Of a stretch of DNA of 64,000 nucleotides, positions 49,699 to 59,746 are shown one piece after another. Origin of the DNA: Streptosporangium pseudovulgare. Lineage in GTDB: Bacteria; Actinomycetota; Actinomycetes; Streptosporangiales; Streptosporangiaceae. Each line of letters starts with the position of its first letter. Within the stretch, counting starts at the first letter, position 1. The notes under the pieces are model-generated. The model searched no databases and had not been told where the DNA came from. It saw only the letters and a list, made by a program, of their open reading frames with translations. The position numbers and the translations under genes are program-made. The DNA lies in assembly GCF_014648055.1 (NCBI RefSeq), contig NZ_BMQJ01000009.1, positions 1 through 64,000 of the forward strand, given 5' to 3'.

Positions 49699-50805
49699 AT
49701 GTCCGACTTCAAACCCGGGCTCGAAGGCGTCGTAGCTTTCGAGACGGAGATCGCGGAACCGGACAAAGAAGGGGGCGCCCTTCGCTACCGGGGCGTCGAC
49801 ATCGAAGAGCTGGTCGGTCGCGTCTCCTTTGGACACGTGTGGGGCCTGCTGGTCGACAACAAGTTCCAGCCGGGCCTGCCCCCGGCTGAGCCGTACCCCA
49901 TTCCTGTCCACTCCGGTGACATCCGCGTCGACGTGCAGAGCGCGCTGGCCATGCTGGCCCCCGCGTACGGCTTCAAGCCGCTGCTCGACATCGACGACGC
50001 CGAGGCGCGCGACAACCTCGCGCGCGCCAGCGTGACCGCCCTCAGCTTCGTCGCCCAGTCGGCGCGCGGCCTCGGCCAGCCGATGGTCCCGCAGAAGCGG
50101 GTCGACGAGTGCGACAGCATCGTCGAGCGGTTCATGACCCGCTGGCGGGGCGAGCCCGACCCCAGCCACGTCAAGGCCATCGACGCCTACTGGGTCTCGG
50201 CGGCCGAGCACGGCATGAATGCCTCCACCTTCACCGCCCGCGTCATCGCCTCCACCGGCGCCGACGTCTCGGCGGCGCTGAGCGGCGCCGTCGGCGCCAT
50301 GTCCGGTCCGCTGCACGGCGGCGCCCCGGCGCGCGTGCTGCACATGATCGAGGGTGTCGAGCGGGTCGGCGACGCCAAGAAGTACGTGCAGTCCGAGCTC
50401 GACAAGGGCCAGCGCCTCATGGGCTTCGGCCACCGCGTCTACCGCGCCGAGGACCCCCGCGCCCGCGTGCTGCGCCGTACGGCCAAGGAGCTGAACGCGC
50501 CGCGCTACGAGGTCGCCGCCGCGCTGGAGAAGGCCGCGCTGGAGGAGCTGCACGCCCGCAAGCCCGACCGGGTGCTCGCCACCAACGTCGAGTACTGGGC
50601 CGCGGTCATCCTCGACTTCGCCGAGGTCCCCTCCAACATGTTCACCTCCATGTTCACCTGCGCCCGCACCGCGGGCTGGGCCGCCCACATCCTGGAGCAG
50701 AAGCGCACGGGCAGGCTCGTCCGCCCCAGCGCCGACTACGTGGGCCCGGCGCAGCGTTCGATCAACGACGTCCCCGGCGCCGCCGAGGTCATCGGCTCCG
50801 TCTGA
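49699..50805 (+). CDS. citA: Citrate synthase 2
   Basis: Protein of 368 residues of the short citrate/2-methylcitrate synthase group: L-R-Y-R-G-V-D-I-E-E-L near the N-terminus, A-E-H-G-M-N-A-S and G-P-L-H-G-G-A-P with the catalytic histidines, G-F-G-H-R-V-Y, then C-A-R-T-A-G-W-A-A-H. It condenses acetyl-CoA with oxaloacetate (or possibly propionyl-CoA) in the cytosol. GGGAGG lies 10 bases before the ATG. It is divergent from pdxH and ends in a perfect hairpin. Confidence 0.93.
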   Translation: MSDFKPGLEGVVAFETEIAEPDKEGGALRYRGVDIEELVGRVSFGHVWGLLVDNKFQPGLPPAEPYPIPVHSGDIRVDVQSALAMLAPAYGFKPLLDIDDAEARDNLARASVTALSFVAQSARGLGQPMVPQKRVDECDSIVERFMTRWRGEPDPSHVKAIDAYWVSAAEHGMNASTFTARVIASTGADVSAALSGAVGAMSGPLHGGAPARVLHMIEGVERVGDAKKYVQSELDKGQRLMGFGHRVYRAEDPRARVLRRTAKELNAPRYEVAAALEKAALEELHARKPDRVLATNVEYWAAVILDFAEVPSNMFTSMFTCARTAGWAAHILEQKRTGRLVRPSADYVGPAQRSINDVPGAAEVIGSV

Positions 50806-50858
50806 GCCGCCGCGGCCGGACCCGGCTCCCCTGCCCGGTCCGGCCGGCCCTCCCCCGT

Positions 50859-50889
50859 GGCCGCCGCGCGATCCCCTCGCGCGGCGGCC
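50859..50889 (+). terminator. Terminator of citrate synthase
   Basis: GCCGCCGCGCGA at 50860-50871 pairs perfectly with 50877-50888, extended by one more pair, around a 5-base loop. Confidence 0.85.
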
Positions 50890-50958
50890 GTTCCGCTTGT
50901 CAGACACGAATGTCTCATCATGCGGACCTCGTACGAGTCAGGCGGTCCGGCTCAGTAG

Positions 50959-52083
<1,125 letters not shown>

Positions 52084-52197
52084 GCCGTACCCGGCCGGTC
52101 CCGCGCCGGGCGGTCCGCGTCCGGCGGTCCCGGCGCGGGCCGTCCGGACCGGGGGCGGCCGGGCACGGGCCGTCCGAGCCGGCCACGCCCGGGGCGC

Positions 52198-53142
52198 TCA
52201 CGCCCCCGGCGGCAGGAAGTCGACGTCGGGCAGCCAGCGGCACGGGTCCGACGGCTCGGGGAGGACCGGGCGGGGCAGCCGGTCCAGTAGCGCCCGCAGC
52301 GACGGACGCCGGTCGCGCCGGTGCCAGACGACCGACCAGGGCATCAGGATCTCCGGCTCGACGATCGGGATCCTGCGCAGGCCGCTGCCCGCGGCGTCGA
52401 TGCTCATCTCGCCGAGGCCGACCGCGGCCTTCTCACGGAGGAACTGCTCGACGAGATGGCTCTGCCCGACGGCGGGCTCGGTGAACCGCAGCGGGACGCC
52501 GAACCGCTCGGCGAGCCGTTCCAGATAGCCGCGCCACTCCGCGGCGCCCACCGGGTCGGGCATCGCGATCCCCGCCTCGCGCAGGTCGGCGGGTCTCAAC
52601 GCGGCGCGCCCGGCCAGCCGGTGGTCCTCCGGGACGAACGCGTGCAGCGGCTCCAGCCGCACCAGACGGTGGACCAATTCGCCGGGCCAGGGTGCGGGCA
52701 GGTCATGGACGCGGCCGAACGCCGCGTCGATCTCCCGCCTGCGCAGGGCGGGCAGCGCCACGGCCAGCCCCTGCCGCATGCTCGGCTCCACCCGCAGCCC
52801 GGGGTCACGCTCGACCGCCCGGCGCACCATCCGCAGCGGGGTGAACCGCTCGTCGTACACGTCGACGCGGAGTGGGTCGGGCGCCGCGCGGGCCTCACGG
52901 ACGGCCGCGTCGAAGGCCTCCAGCGCGGCGACGGCCAGGGGCAGCAGGCGCCGCCCGGCCGCGGTCAGCTCCACGGCGCGGGTGGTCCGTTCGAACAGCG
53001 GCGTGCCCAGCGCCTCCTCCAGCCGGCGGACGCGCTTGGACAGTCCCTGCTGGCTGAGGAACAGCCGCGCGCTCGCCCGCCCGAAGTGCAGTTCCTCGGC
53101 GGTGACGGCGAATGCCCGCATGCCCTGGATGTCCGCGTCCAT
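52198..53142 (-). CDS. LysR-family transcriptional regulator
   Basis: Protein of about 314 residues. N-terminal helix-turn-helix: F-A-V-T-A-E-E-L-H-F-G-R-A-S-A-R-L-F-L-S-Q-Q-G-L-S-K-R-V-R-R-L-E is in the usual place, with E-R-T-T-R-A-V-E-L-T-A-A-G. The C-terminal effector domain has G-E-M-S-I-D near the end. I chose ATG 53142, which gives the usual spacing to the helix-turn-helix and could be leaderless; ATG 53157 is the alternative and overlaps the palindrome. It is divergent from a metallo-hydrolase gene that it probably controls. Confidence 0.9.
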   Translation of the reverse strand: MDADIQGMRAFAVTAEELHFGRASARLFLSQQGLSKRVRRLEEALGTPLFERTTRAVELTAAGRRLLPLAVAALEAFDAAVREARAAPDPLRVDVYDERFTPLRMVRRAVERDPGLRVEPSMRQGLAVALPALRRREIDAAFGRVHDLPAPWPGELVHRLVRLEPLHAFVPEDHRLAGRAALRPADLREAGIAMPDPVGAAEWRGYLERLAERFGVPLRFTEPAVGQSHLVEQFLREKAAVGLGEMSIDAAGSGLRRIPIVEPEILMPWSVVWHRRDRRPSLRALLDRLPRPVLPEPSDPCRWLPDVDFLPPGA

Positions 53143-53155
53143 CGCAGCAGCATTC

Positions 53156-53178
53156 ATTGACAACCCGGGGTTGTCAAT
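53156..53178. promoter_or_regulatory. Perfect 23-bp palindrome between LysR and the metallo-hydrolase
   Basis: ATTGACAACCC (53156-53166), a central G, and GGGTTGTCAAT (53168-53178). All 11 pairs match. TTGACA, a consensus -35, occurs on both strands within it. On the minus strand AATGCT follows after a 17-base spacer, with the ATG at 53142 six bases later. It fits a LysR-type binding site (T-N11-A) controlling both divergent genes. Confidence 0.75.
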
Positions 53179-53249
53179 GCGGTCCCGTCCGCTGTTGGAC
53201 GCACCCACCGGGGAGCGGATTGGCTGGTCCACGACCGAAAGGACCCGCA

Positions 53250-53945
53250 ATGAAGATCGTTGAGGTGCTGCCCCGGCTGCACATGCTCCTGCCGGACTTC
53301 GGGCAGGCGTACCTGTGGGACGACGGGGGCTCGCTGACGCTCGTGGACGCCGGGATCGCCGGCTGCGGTGAGGCCGTCGCCGAGGCCGTCGGCCGGCTCG
53401 GCTTCCGCAGGGAGGACCTGCGGCGGATCGTGCTGACCCACTTCCACGAGGACCACGCGGGCGGGGCGGCCGAGATCAGCGCCTGGGGGGACGCCGAGGT
53501 GCTGGCGCACCGGCTGGAGGCCCCGATCATCCGGGGCGAGGTGCAGGGCCCGCCGCCGGACTTCACCGACGAGGAGCGCGCCCTGCACCGTAGCCTGGGC
53601 GCCCACCTGCTCCCCCCGGCGCCGCCCTGCCGGGTGGACCGCGAGCTGACCGACGGCGACGTCGTCGGCTTCGGCGGCGGCGCACGGGTGATCGCCACCC
53701 CGGGCCACACCGGCGGCAGCCTCGCCCTCCACCTGCCCGAGCACGGCGTGCTGTTCACCGGTGACACCGTGGCGCACGTCGAGGGCCGGGTCATGCCCGG
53801 GGTGTTCAACCTCGACCGCGACGAGACGCTGCGGTCGTTCCGCGGGCTCGCCGGCCTCGACGTTCAGGTCGCCTGCGTCGGCCACGGCGAGCCCGTCATG
53901 GACGGCGCCGGGGCCGCGCTGCGCGCCGCCGCGGCCGCCCTGTGA
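53250..53945 (+). CDS. Metallo-beta-lactamase-fold hydrolase
   Basis: Protein of 231 residues with the complete zinc motif T-H-F-H-E-D-H-A-G-G, then A-T-P-G-H-T-G-G-S, F-T-G-D-T-V and C-V-G-H-G-E-P. It is likely a small-molecule hydrolase of the glyoxalase II/lactonase-like group; the true substrate is unknown. AAAGGA precedes the ATG at good spacing. It is divergent from the LysR gene with the palindrome between them, so an inducible degradative or detoxifying role is likely. Confidence 0.87.
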   Translation: MKIVEVLPRLHMLLPDFGQAYLWDDGGSLTLVDAGIAGCGEAVAEAVGRLGFRREDLRRIVLTHFHEDHAGGAAEISAWGDAEVLAHRLEAPIIRGEVQGPPPDFTDEERALHRSLGAHLLPPAPPCRVDRELTDGDVVGFGGGARVIATPGHTGGSLALHLPEHGVLFTGDTVAHVEGRVMPGVFNLDRDETLRSFRGLAGLDVQVACVGHGEPVMDGAGAALRAAAAAL

Positions 53946-54045
53946 CGAGCCTCCCGGTGCGACGCGGGGCGGTGAGGGGGAGCCGCCGGGAGCCGCGCGG
54001 GACCACCCGCTCCGGCCCGCTTCTCCCGGTGCCGGGGCGAAGCCG

Positions 54046-54708
54046 TCAGGAGTCTCGCGGGACCACCAGGCCGGACTCGTAGGCGAGGACCACGAGCTGG
54101 GCGCGATCGCGGGCGTGGAGCTTCGCCATGGCGCGGTTGACGTGGGTCTTCGCGGTCGTCGAGCTGATCACCATGTGGTCGGCGATCTCGTCGTTGGACA
54201 GGCCCCGCGCGACCAGGGCGACGGCCTCGCGTTCGCGGTTGGTCAGCTCCTTCAGCGCCGTGCCGGCGTCGGTGCGGAGAGGCTGGGAGACGTACCGGTC
54301 GATCAGCCTGCGGGTGATCGACGGAGCGAGCAGGGCGTCGCCGCGCGCGGCGACGCGTACGGCGTGGAGGAAGTCCTCCGGCTGGATGTCCTTGACGAGG
54401 AAGCCGGCCGCGCCGGCGCGCAACGCGTCGAAGACGTGCTCGTCGAGGCCGTAGTTGGTCAGGATGACGACGTGCACCCGGGCCAGGGCCGGGTCTGCGG
54501 CGATGCGCCGGGTCGCCTCGATGCCGTCCATGACCGGCATCCGGACGTCGACGAGCGCGATGTCGGGCAGGTGCTTCCTGGCCAGCGCCAGGGCCTCACC
54601 CCCGTCGCCGGCCTCGGCCACCACCTCGATGTCGTCCTCCAGGTCGAGGAGCGCACGGAACCCACTGCGGATGAGCGGCTGGTCGTCGGCCAGCAGAACA
54701 CGGATCAT
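54046..54708 (-). CDS. NarL/LuxR-type response regulator
   Basis: Protein of 220 residues. The receiver domain has D8-D9, phosphoacceptor Asp54 (L-V-D-V-R-M-P-V-M-D-G), Thr/Ser in V-I-L-T-N-Y and Lys in F-L-V-K-D. The C-terminal LuxR helix-turn-helix has L-T-N-R-E-R-E-A-V-A-L-V-A-R-G-L-S-N-D-E-I-A and T-A-K-T-H-V-N-R-A-M-A-K-L. Its ATG overlaps the stop of the histidine kinase by four bases. Confidence 0.95.
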   Translation of the reverse strand: MIRVLLADDQPLIRSGFRALLDLEDDIEVVAEAGDGGEALALARKHLPDIALVDVRMPVMDGIEATRRIAADPALARVHVVILTNYGLDEHVFDALRAGAAGFLVKDIQPEDFLHAVRVAARGDALLAPSITRRLIDRYVSQPLRTDAGTALKELTNREREAVALVARGLSNDEIADHMVISSTTAKTHVNRAMAKLHARDRAQLVVLAYESGLVVPRDS

Positions 54709-55832
54709 GACGTCCCGTCCACGGGGATTTCGGCCTGCACGGTGAAGCCGCCCTCGCCGCGCGGCTCCGCGCGGAGACGGCCGCCGAGGGCGGTGACCCG
54801 CTCGCGCATCCCGAGCAGCCCGACGCCGGGCGCCGGGACGTCCTCCGGCGTGGCCCTGCCGTCGTCGTCGACCCGTATGGCCAGGGTGCCGGGACGGTAG
54901 TCGATGCGGACCGACGCCGTCGCGGCGGCGGCGTGACGGGCGACGTTGGTCAGCGACTCCTGGACGATCCGGTAGGCGGTCCGGTCCACCGCGGCCGGCA
55001 CGTCATGCCGCCGCCCCTCGACCGTCAGCTTCGCGTCCAGGCCGGTCGTCCGGGCGCGCTCCACCAGTTCCGGGACGTGGTCGAGCCCGGGCGGCGGGCT
55101 CTTGGCGTCGTCGCGCAGCACCTCCAGGGTCGCGCGCAGTTCCCGGGCCGCCTCGCGGCCGGCCTCCCGGATCGCCAGCAGGGCCTCCGGCACCTGCTCA
55201 CCCCGTCTGCGGGCCACGTGGACGGCGGCCTCGGCCTGCACCTTGATGACGGAGATCTGGTGGGTGAGCGAGTCGTGCAGCTCCCGCGCGATGTGCAGCC
55301 GCTCCTCGTCGGCGCGGCGCCGCGCGGTCTCCTCCCGGGTGCGCTCGGCCTCCTCCGCCCGCCGTTCGGCCTGCCGCAGCGCCTCACCCGCGGCGCCGGC
55401 CGCGATCAGCCAGGCCATCTCCAGGGCTCCCCGGGCCTGCGCGAACGCCTCGCCCGTGTCGTGCAGGCCCGAGGCCAGGGCCGCGAGGGGCAGCAGGGCC
55501 AGCACGGCCACGCTCGCCGCCACCGTGACGGTACGGTGTCCCGCCCGCACGGCGGCGTACACCGCGAACAGGTACGGGACGGCCGGCACGTCGAAGCCGG
55601 CCGCCTGGTAACCCACCACGCACAGCCCGGTGACGGCCAGCACGGGAACCGGAGCCCGGCGGCGCGCGGCCAGCGCCAGGCCGCCGGCCGCCAGCAGCGC
55701 GTAGCCGAGCAGGTCGGGGCCCGTGGCGGAGTGCCGCCCGGCCAGTCCGGTGACCAGCAGCGCCGCCGCCATGCCGACGGCGATCGCCCAGTCCATGACA
55801 TCTGCCCGGATACCGGACCGTCCTGCGCTCAT
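54705..55832 (-). CDS. Sensor histidine kinase, NarX/DesK type
   Basis: Protein of 375 residues. About four to five membrane helices (residues 13-150) with little external sequence, then a coiled segment (E-R-R-A-E-E-A-E-R-T-R-E-E) and HisKA_3 with A-R-E-L-H-D-S-L-T-H-Q-I-S. The HATPase has I-V-Q-E-S-L-T-N-V-A-R-H-A, V-D-D-D-G and G-V-G-L-L-G-M-R-E-R. It senses within the membrane, perhaps lipid or envelope state. Operon with the response regulator; divergent from the DUF6223 gene, a plausible target. Confidence 0.93.
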   Translation of the reverse strand: MSAGRSGIRADVMDWAIAVGMAAALLVTGLAGRHSATGPDLLGYALLAAGGLALAARRRAPVPVLAVTGLCVVGYQAAGFDVPAVPYLFAVYAAVRAGHRTVTVAASVAVLALLPLAALASGLHDTGEAFAQARGALEMAWLIAAGAAGEALRQAERRAEEAERTREETARRRADEERLHIARELHDSLTHQISVIKVQAEAAVHVARRRGEQVPEALLAIREAGREAARELRATLEVLRDDAKSPPPGLDHVPELVERARTTGLDAKLTVEGRRHDVPAAVDRTAYRIVQESLTNVARHAAAATASVRIDYRPGTLAIRVDDDGRATPEDVPAPGVGLLGMRERVTALGGRLRAEPRGEGGFTVQAEIPVDGTS

Positions 55833-56043
55833 GCGCGCACCTTAGCCCGATGTCCGCGCGGACGACTCCTGCGTACGGATGACCGTCCGGCTACCGCGCC
55901 CGCGGTACCTCCACGGCTCCCGCTGCGTCCGCGGCAGTCGGCTGCGGCGACGGCGGCAGCGCGGATTGTCCGCGTCCGCCGGACGACCGGCGGCGGGTCC
56001 GGCGGGCATGATCGGCGACGTCCGATCCTGTGAGGAGCACTTC

Positions 56044-56448
56044 ATGTCGTCCGTCCGTCACCTGCTCGCCACCGCCGAAGCCGCCCTGAGCGGAGGTCCC
56101 GGGCATGCCGCACCGGTGTCCGCGCACGTCCTGGCCCAGCCGGCCACCGTCGGCTACTTCACCACCGGGCGTATCTGGGCCCTGGTCAGCATCGCGCTGG
56201 TGCTGGCCGGCGTGGTCATCGGGTGGCTGGCCCTGCGCGCCGCCGGCCGTACCGGCCGGCAGAAGGCCGTCGCGGCCATGGCGTCGGGGCTGGCCGGCAC
56301 GGTCATGGGCGGCCTGGTCGTGGTCAACTCCGAGGGCGGTCCCGGCACCGGCGGCGGGATCGTCGGGGGCTACCTGGCCCTGGCACTGGGGGTCGCCGCC
56401 ATGATCCTCGGCTGGCGGGCCCTGGCCCGCTCCCGCCGCACCGCCTGA
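56044..56448 (+). CDS. DUF6223-like membrane protein
   Basis: Protein of 134 residues with three hydrophobic segments after an N-terminal stretch that may be a cleaved signal (L-L-A-T-A-E-A). The region R-I-W-A-L-V-S-I-A-L-V-L-A-G-V-V-I-G-W and N-S-E-G-G-P-G-T-G-G-G-I-V-G-G-Y, followed by a last helix and A-R-S-R-R, matches the DUF6223 pattern I know from actinomycetes. Function unknown. It is preceded by TGAGGAG and divergent from a two-component system. Confidence 0.75.
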   Translation: MSSVRHLLATAEAALSGGPGHAAPVSAHVLAQPATVGYFTTGRIWALVSIALVLAGVVIGWLALRAAGRTGRQKAVAAMASGLAGTVMGGLVVVNSEGGPGTGGGIVGGYLALALGVAAMILGWRALARSRRTA

Positions 56449-56503
56449 CCGGCCCGGACGCCGCACCGCCCGCCAGGCCCGGACGCCGCGCCGCCCGCCA
56501 GGC

Positions 56504-57109
56504 TCAGAACTCGTCGGCGCCGGTGACCTGGGCGATGGGGAAGACGTGGCGCGAGGCCGCGCAGACCGTCTCCAGGACATGCACCGGCGTGCCGTCGTCG
56601 CCATAGCCGGCGCGCACGATCTGCACCACCCACTCCCCCGGGTCGAGCCGGAGCGTGGCGGCCTCGGAGGCGGTGGCCGGGCGGGCGACGAGATGCTCCT
56701 CGGCGTGGCCGAAGCGGTGCCCGAGCGCCTCGATCCCGGCCTGCAGGGTCGGCGTGACGAAGCCGGGCGCGCAGATCGGGGTGCCGCCGAAGACGTCGAG
56801 GCGGAAGAAGCTCGTGGCGATCCGCACCGGCACGTCGTCGGCCAGCAGCAGCTTGCGGCGCGCCAGGACCTCCGTACCGGGCTCGACGCGCAGGGCCTCG
56901 GCGATGTGCCCGGCGGCCGGCTCCGGGCCGACGTGGAGCATCTGGCGGCCCGGACGGATGCCCTGGGCGCCCGCCTCGGTCATGAAGAGCGACGCCGAGC
57001 CGCGTACCGCCGGCTCGGTGGGCAGCGTGCGCCTCACCAGCACGCGGGGCGCCGGGCGGCCTCCTCCGGGGGCGTCCATGGCGCGATCGTCAGGTGTGGT
57101 GTCGTCCAC
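56504..57109 (-). CDS. UTRA-domain protein lacking the GntR DNA-binding domain
   Basis: About 201 residues that match the UTRA ligand-binding domain of HutC-type GntR regulators: R-K-L-L-L-A-D-D-V-P-V-R-I-A-T-S-F-F-R-L-D, L-R-L-D-P-G-E-W-V-V-Q-I-V-R and E-T-V-C-A-A-S-R-H-V-F. The usual N-terminal winged helix (about 70 residues) is missing; only a short disordered stretch precedes the domain. It could be a ligand-binding partner of another regulator or a degraded regulator. The start is GTG 57109 (weak ribosome-binding site) or ATG 57079. Confidence 0.75.
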   Translation of the reverse strand: MDDTTPDDRAMDAPGGGRPAPRVLVRRTLPTEPAVRGSASLFMTEAGAQGIRPGRQMLHVGPEPAAGHIAEALRVEPGTEVLARRKLLLADDVPVRIATSFFRLDVFGGTPICAPGFVTPTLQAGIEALGHRFGHAEEHLVARPATASEAATLRLDPGEWVVQIVRAGYGDDGTPVHVLETVCAASRHVFPIAQVTGADEF

Positions 57110-57270
57110 GGATGTTCCGCTCCCCCGGGCCGGTGCTCGTCCGGACCACTCTAGCCAGGGGGCGGATCCGGCCCGGCGCCCGCCGTACGGTCCGGCCCGC
57201 CGTACGGTCCCGGCTCCCGTGCCGCGTCCGGCGGCCCGGGAGCCCGAGGCGTCTTCAGTAGGCGGTGTCC

Positions 57271-57915
57271 TCAGTAGGCGGGCAGGGCGCGGCGCCTGCG
57301 GCGCAGGACCCACGCCGCCACGATCCCGCCGATCAGCCCGAACAGGTGCCCCTGCCAGGAGATGCCGACCTGGCCGGGCAGCACGCCCCAGATGATCGAG
57401 TAGTACGCCACCGCCACGCCGATGCCGATCACGATGTCCAGGGCGCGGCGGTCGAACAGGCCCCGGGCCAGGACGAAGCCGAAGTAGCCGAACACCAGCC
57501 CGCTCGCGCCGACCGTGACGTACGTCGGCGGGCTGGTGAACCACACGCCCAGGCCGCTGACCACGATGATGATCAGGCTGGCGGCCAGGAAGCGGCCGAT
57601 GCCGCGCAGCGCGGCGAGGAAGCCGAGGACCAGCAGCGGCAGCGAGTTGGCCATCAGGTGGCCGAAGCCCGCGTGCAGGAACGGGGCCAGGAGGATGCCC
57701 GGCAGCCCCTCCGGGTCCCAGGAGCGGATGCCGTAGGCGTCGAAGTCGGCGGGCATCACGTAGTCGGCGATCTCGCTCACCCACATGACCGCGACGAGGA
57801 GGATGTTGACCACCGCCGCGCCCGCCGCGCCCGCGGCCAGGTCGCCGGCCCTGCGGCGGAACCGGGCGGCGGAGGACGGGCCGGTCGGGTACATCCCGGT
57901 CGGGTGGTCGTTCAT
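57271..57915 (-). CDS. Rhomboid-family intramembrane serine protease
   Basis: Protein of 214 residues with six membrane helices. Seen: H-A-G-F-G-H-L-M-A-N-S, the catalytic G-A-S-G-L-V-F-G serine motif, and the catalytic His in S-W-Q-G-H-L-F-G-L. It cleaves membrane proteins inside the bilayer. ATG 57915 has AGGAGAG upstream. It stands alone, and no substrate is evident among neighbours. Confidence 0.92.
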   Translation of the reverse strand: MNDHPTGMYPTGPSSAARFRRRAGDLAAGAAGAAVVNILLVAVMWVSEIADYVMPADFDAYGIRSWDPEGLPGILLAPFLHAGFGHLMANSLPLLVLGFLAALRGIGRFLAASLIIIVVSGLGVWFTSPPTYVTVGASGLVFGYFGFVLARGLFDRRALDIVIGIGVAVAYYSIIWGVLPGQVGISWQGHLFGLIGGIVAAWVLRRRRRALPAY

Positions 57916-58161
57916 GCACTCTCCTGGCCGTCGGAGCCTCGCGTGGACATCACGTGCCCCCGCCCGGCTTGTCCACACCTTCACGGTATGCACTTCACGA
58001 CGGAAACGCGCTCATTGCCCGGACCCGTTTCCCACCGGCGGGCGTGGCCGGCGGTAAACGGGTCCGGGATGACCGGGAGACGGCCCCGGGACGCCCCGCG
58101 AACGGGCCCGGGACGCCCCGGAGACGGACCCGGGACGCCCGGAGGCATGCGGCGCGGAGTG

Positions 58162-58926
58162 CTACTCGCCCCGCCACCGGGGGGCGCGCTTCTCGGCGAA
58201 GGCCGCCGCGCCCTCCATGGCGTCCTTGGAGCCGAACACCGGGTTGATGATCTCCTGCTGCCGCTCGAACATCTCCTCGGCGCTCCAGTCGGCCGACTCG
58301 ACGATCACCCGCTTGGTCGCGGCCAGCGCCAGCGGGGCGTTCGCCGCGATCCGCCGGGCCAGCTCGACCGCCCTGGCCAGCGCCTCGCCCGCGGGCGTGA
58401 CGTGGTTGACCAGGCCGGCCTCCCGCAGCCGGGAGGCCGGGAAGTGGTCACCGGTGAGGGCGATCTCCATCGCGAGGTGGTACGGGATCCGCCGGGGCAG
58501 CCGCATGACCCCTCCGGCCCCGGCGACCAGGCCGCGCCTGGGCTCCGGCAGCCCGAACTTCGCCTCCTCGGAGGCGATGACGATGTCGCAGGCCAGCGCC
58601 AGCTCGAACCCGCCGGCCAGGGCGTAGCCCTCGACCGCGGCGATGATCGGCTTCTTCGGGGGCGCCTCCACGAGACCGCCGAACCCCCGGCCCGCCACGA
58701 CCGGGACGTCACCGGTCAGGAAGCCCTTGAGGTCCATGCCGGCGCAGAACGTGCCGCCGGCGCCGGTGAGGACGTAGGCGGCGACGTCCTTGCGTTCCTC
58801 CAGCTCGTCCAGGGCCGCGGCGATGCCCCGGGCCACGGCGCCGTTGACGGCGTTCCTGGCCTGGGGGCGGTTGATCGTGATGACGGCGACGCCGTCCTCG
58901 ACGTCGACCAGAACCTCGTCAGACAC
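58162..58926 (-). CDS. Enoyl-CoA hydratase/isomerase (crotonase family)
   Basis: Protein of 254 residues. Seen: I-N-R-P-Q-A-R-N-A-V, A-G-M-D-L-K-G-F, V-E-G-Y-A-L-A-G-G-F-E-L-A-L-A-C-D, F-G-L-P-E-P-R-R-G-L and G-L-V-N-H-V. Glu of P-E-P-R is in place for hydratase chemistry. GTG start nine bases after the SDR stop, with the ribosome-binding site GGAG in the junction, so the two form an operon and probably work in sequence on acyl-CoA. Confidence 0.92.
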   Translation of the reverse strand: MSDEVLVDVEDGVAVITINRPQARNAVNGAVARGIAAALDELEERKDVAAYVLTGAGGTFCAGMDLKGFLTGDVPVVAGRGFGGLVEAPPKKPIIAAVEGYALAGGFELALACDIVIASEEAKFGLPEPRRGLVAGAGGVMRLPRRIPYHLAMEIALTGDHFPASRLREAGLVNHVTPAGEALARAVELARRIAANAPLALAATKRVIVESADWSAEEMFERQQEIINPVFGSKDAMEGAAAFAEKRAPRWRGE

Positions 58927-58935
58927 CGGTCACTC

Positions 58936-59709
58936 CTACTTGGGCTGGAAGCGGATACCGCCGTCGAAGCGGATGACCTCGGCGTTCATGTAGTCGTTCT
59001 CGATCAGCGCGCGCACCAGGTGGGCGAACTCCGCGGGCCGGCCCATGCGCTTGGGGAAGACCACCGGCGCCACCAGCTTGGCCTTGAACTCCTCGGCGTT
59101 GCCCGAGAAGCCGTAGATGGGGGTGTCGATGATGCCGGGGCAGATCGTGTTGACGCGGACGCCGATGGCGGCCAGGTCGCGCGCGGCCGGGACCGTCATG
59201 CCGACGATGCCGCCCTTGGACGCCGAGTAGGCCACCTGGCCGGTCTGGCCCTCCAGCGCCGCCACCGAGGCGGTGTTGACGACCACGCCGCGCTGGCCGT
59301 CCTCGTCGGCGGGCTCCGTCTTGGCGATGGCCGCCGCGCCGATGCGCATGAGGTTGAAGGTGCCGATCAGGTTGACGTCGATGACCTTGCGGTAGGAGGC
59401 CAGGTCGTGCGGGGAGCCGTCGCGGTTGACCGTACGGGTGGCCCAGCCGATGCCGGCGCTGTTCACCACGACGCGCAACGGCTTGCCCGTCGCCACGGCG
59501 GCGTCCACGGCGGCCTGCACCTGCTCCTCGTCGGACACGTCGGTCTTGACGAACACGCCGCCGAGCTCGTCGGCGATGGCCTTGCCGCGCTCCTCGTTGA
59601 GGTCGGCGATGACGACGGTGGCGCCGTGCGCGGCGAGCTCGCGGGCCGTGGCCTCACCGAGACCGCTGGCGCCGCCCGAGATGATTGCTGCTGCTCCGTT
59701 CAGGTCCAT
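58936..59709 (-). CDS. SDR-family 3-hydroxyacyl-CoA dehydrogenase-like protein
   Basis: Protein of 257 residues, like type 2 (HSD17B10) 3-hydroxyacyl-CoA dehydrogenases: I-S-G-G-A-S-G-L-G cofactor motif, A-D-L-N preferring NAD, N-S-A-G-I-G, catalytic Ser in N-T-A-S-V-A-A, Y-S-A-S-K, and [16 protein letters not shown] hexamer ending 7 bases before the ATG suggests a leaderless transcript, though the -35 is poor. Operon with the enoyl-CoA hydratase. Confidence 0.9.
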   Translation of the reverse strand: MDLNGAAAIISGGASGLGEATARELAAHGATVVIADLNEERGKAIADELGGVFVKTDVSDEEQVQAAVDAAVATGKPLRVVVNSAGIGWATRTVNRDGSPHDLASYRKVIDVNLIGTFNLMRIGAAAIAKTEPADEDGQRGVVVNTASVAALEGQTGQVAYSASKGGIVGMTVPAARDLAAIGVRVNTICPGIIDTPIYGFSGNAEEFKAKLVAPVVFPKRMGRPAEFAHLVRALIENDYMNAEVIRFDGGIRFQPK

Positions 59710-59746
59710 GAGCGGACTTTAACGCGCGGACCGAATGAAGTTCTAC

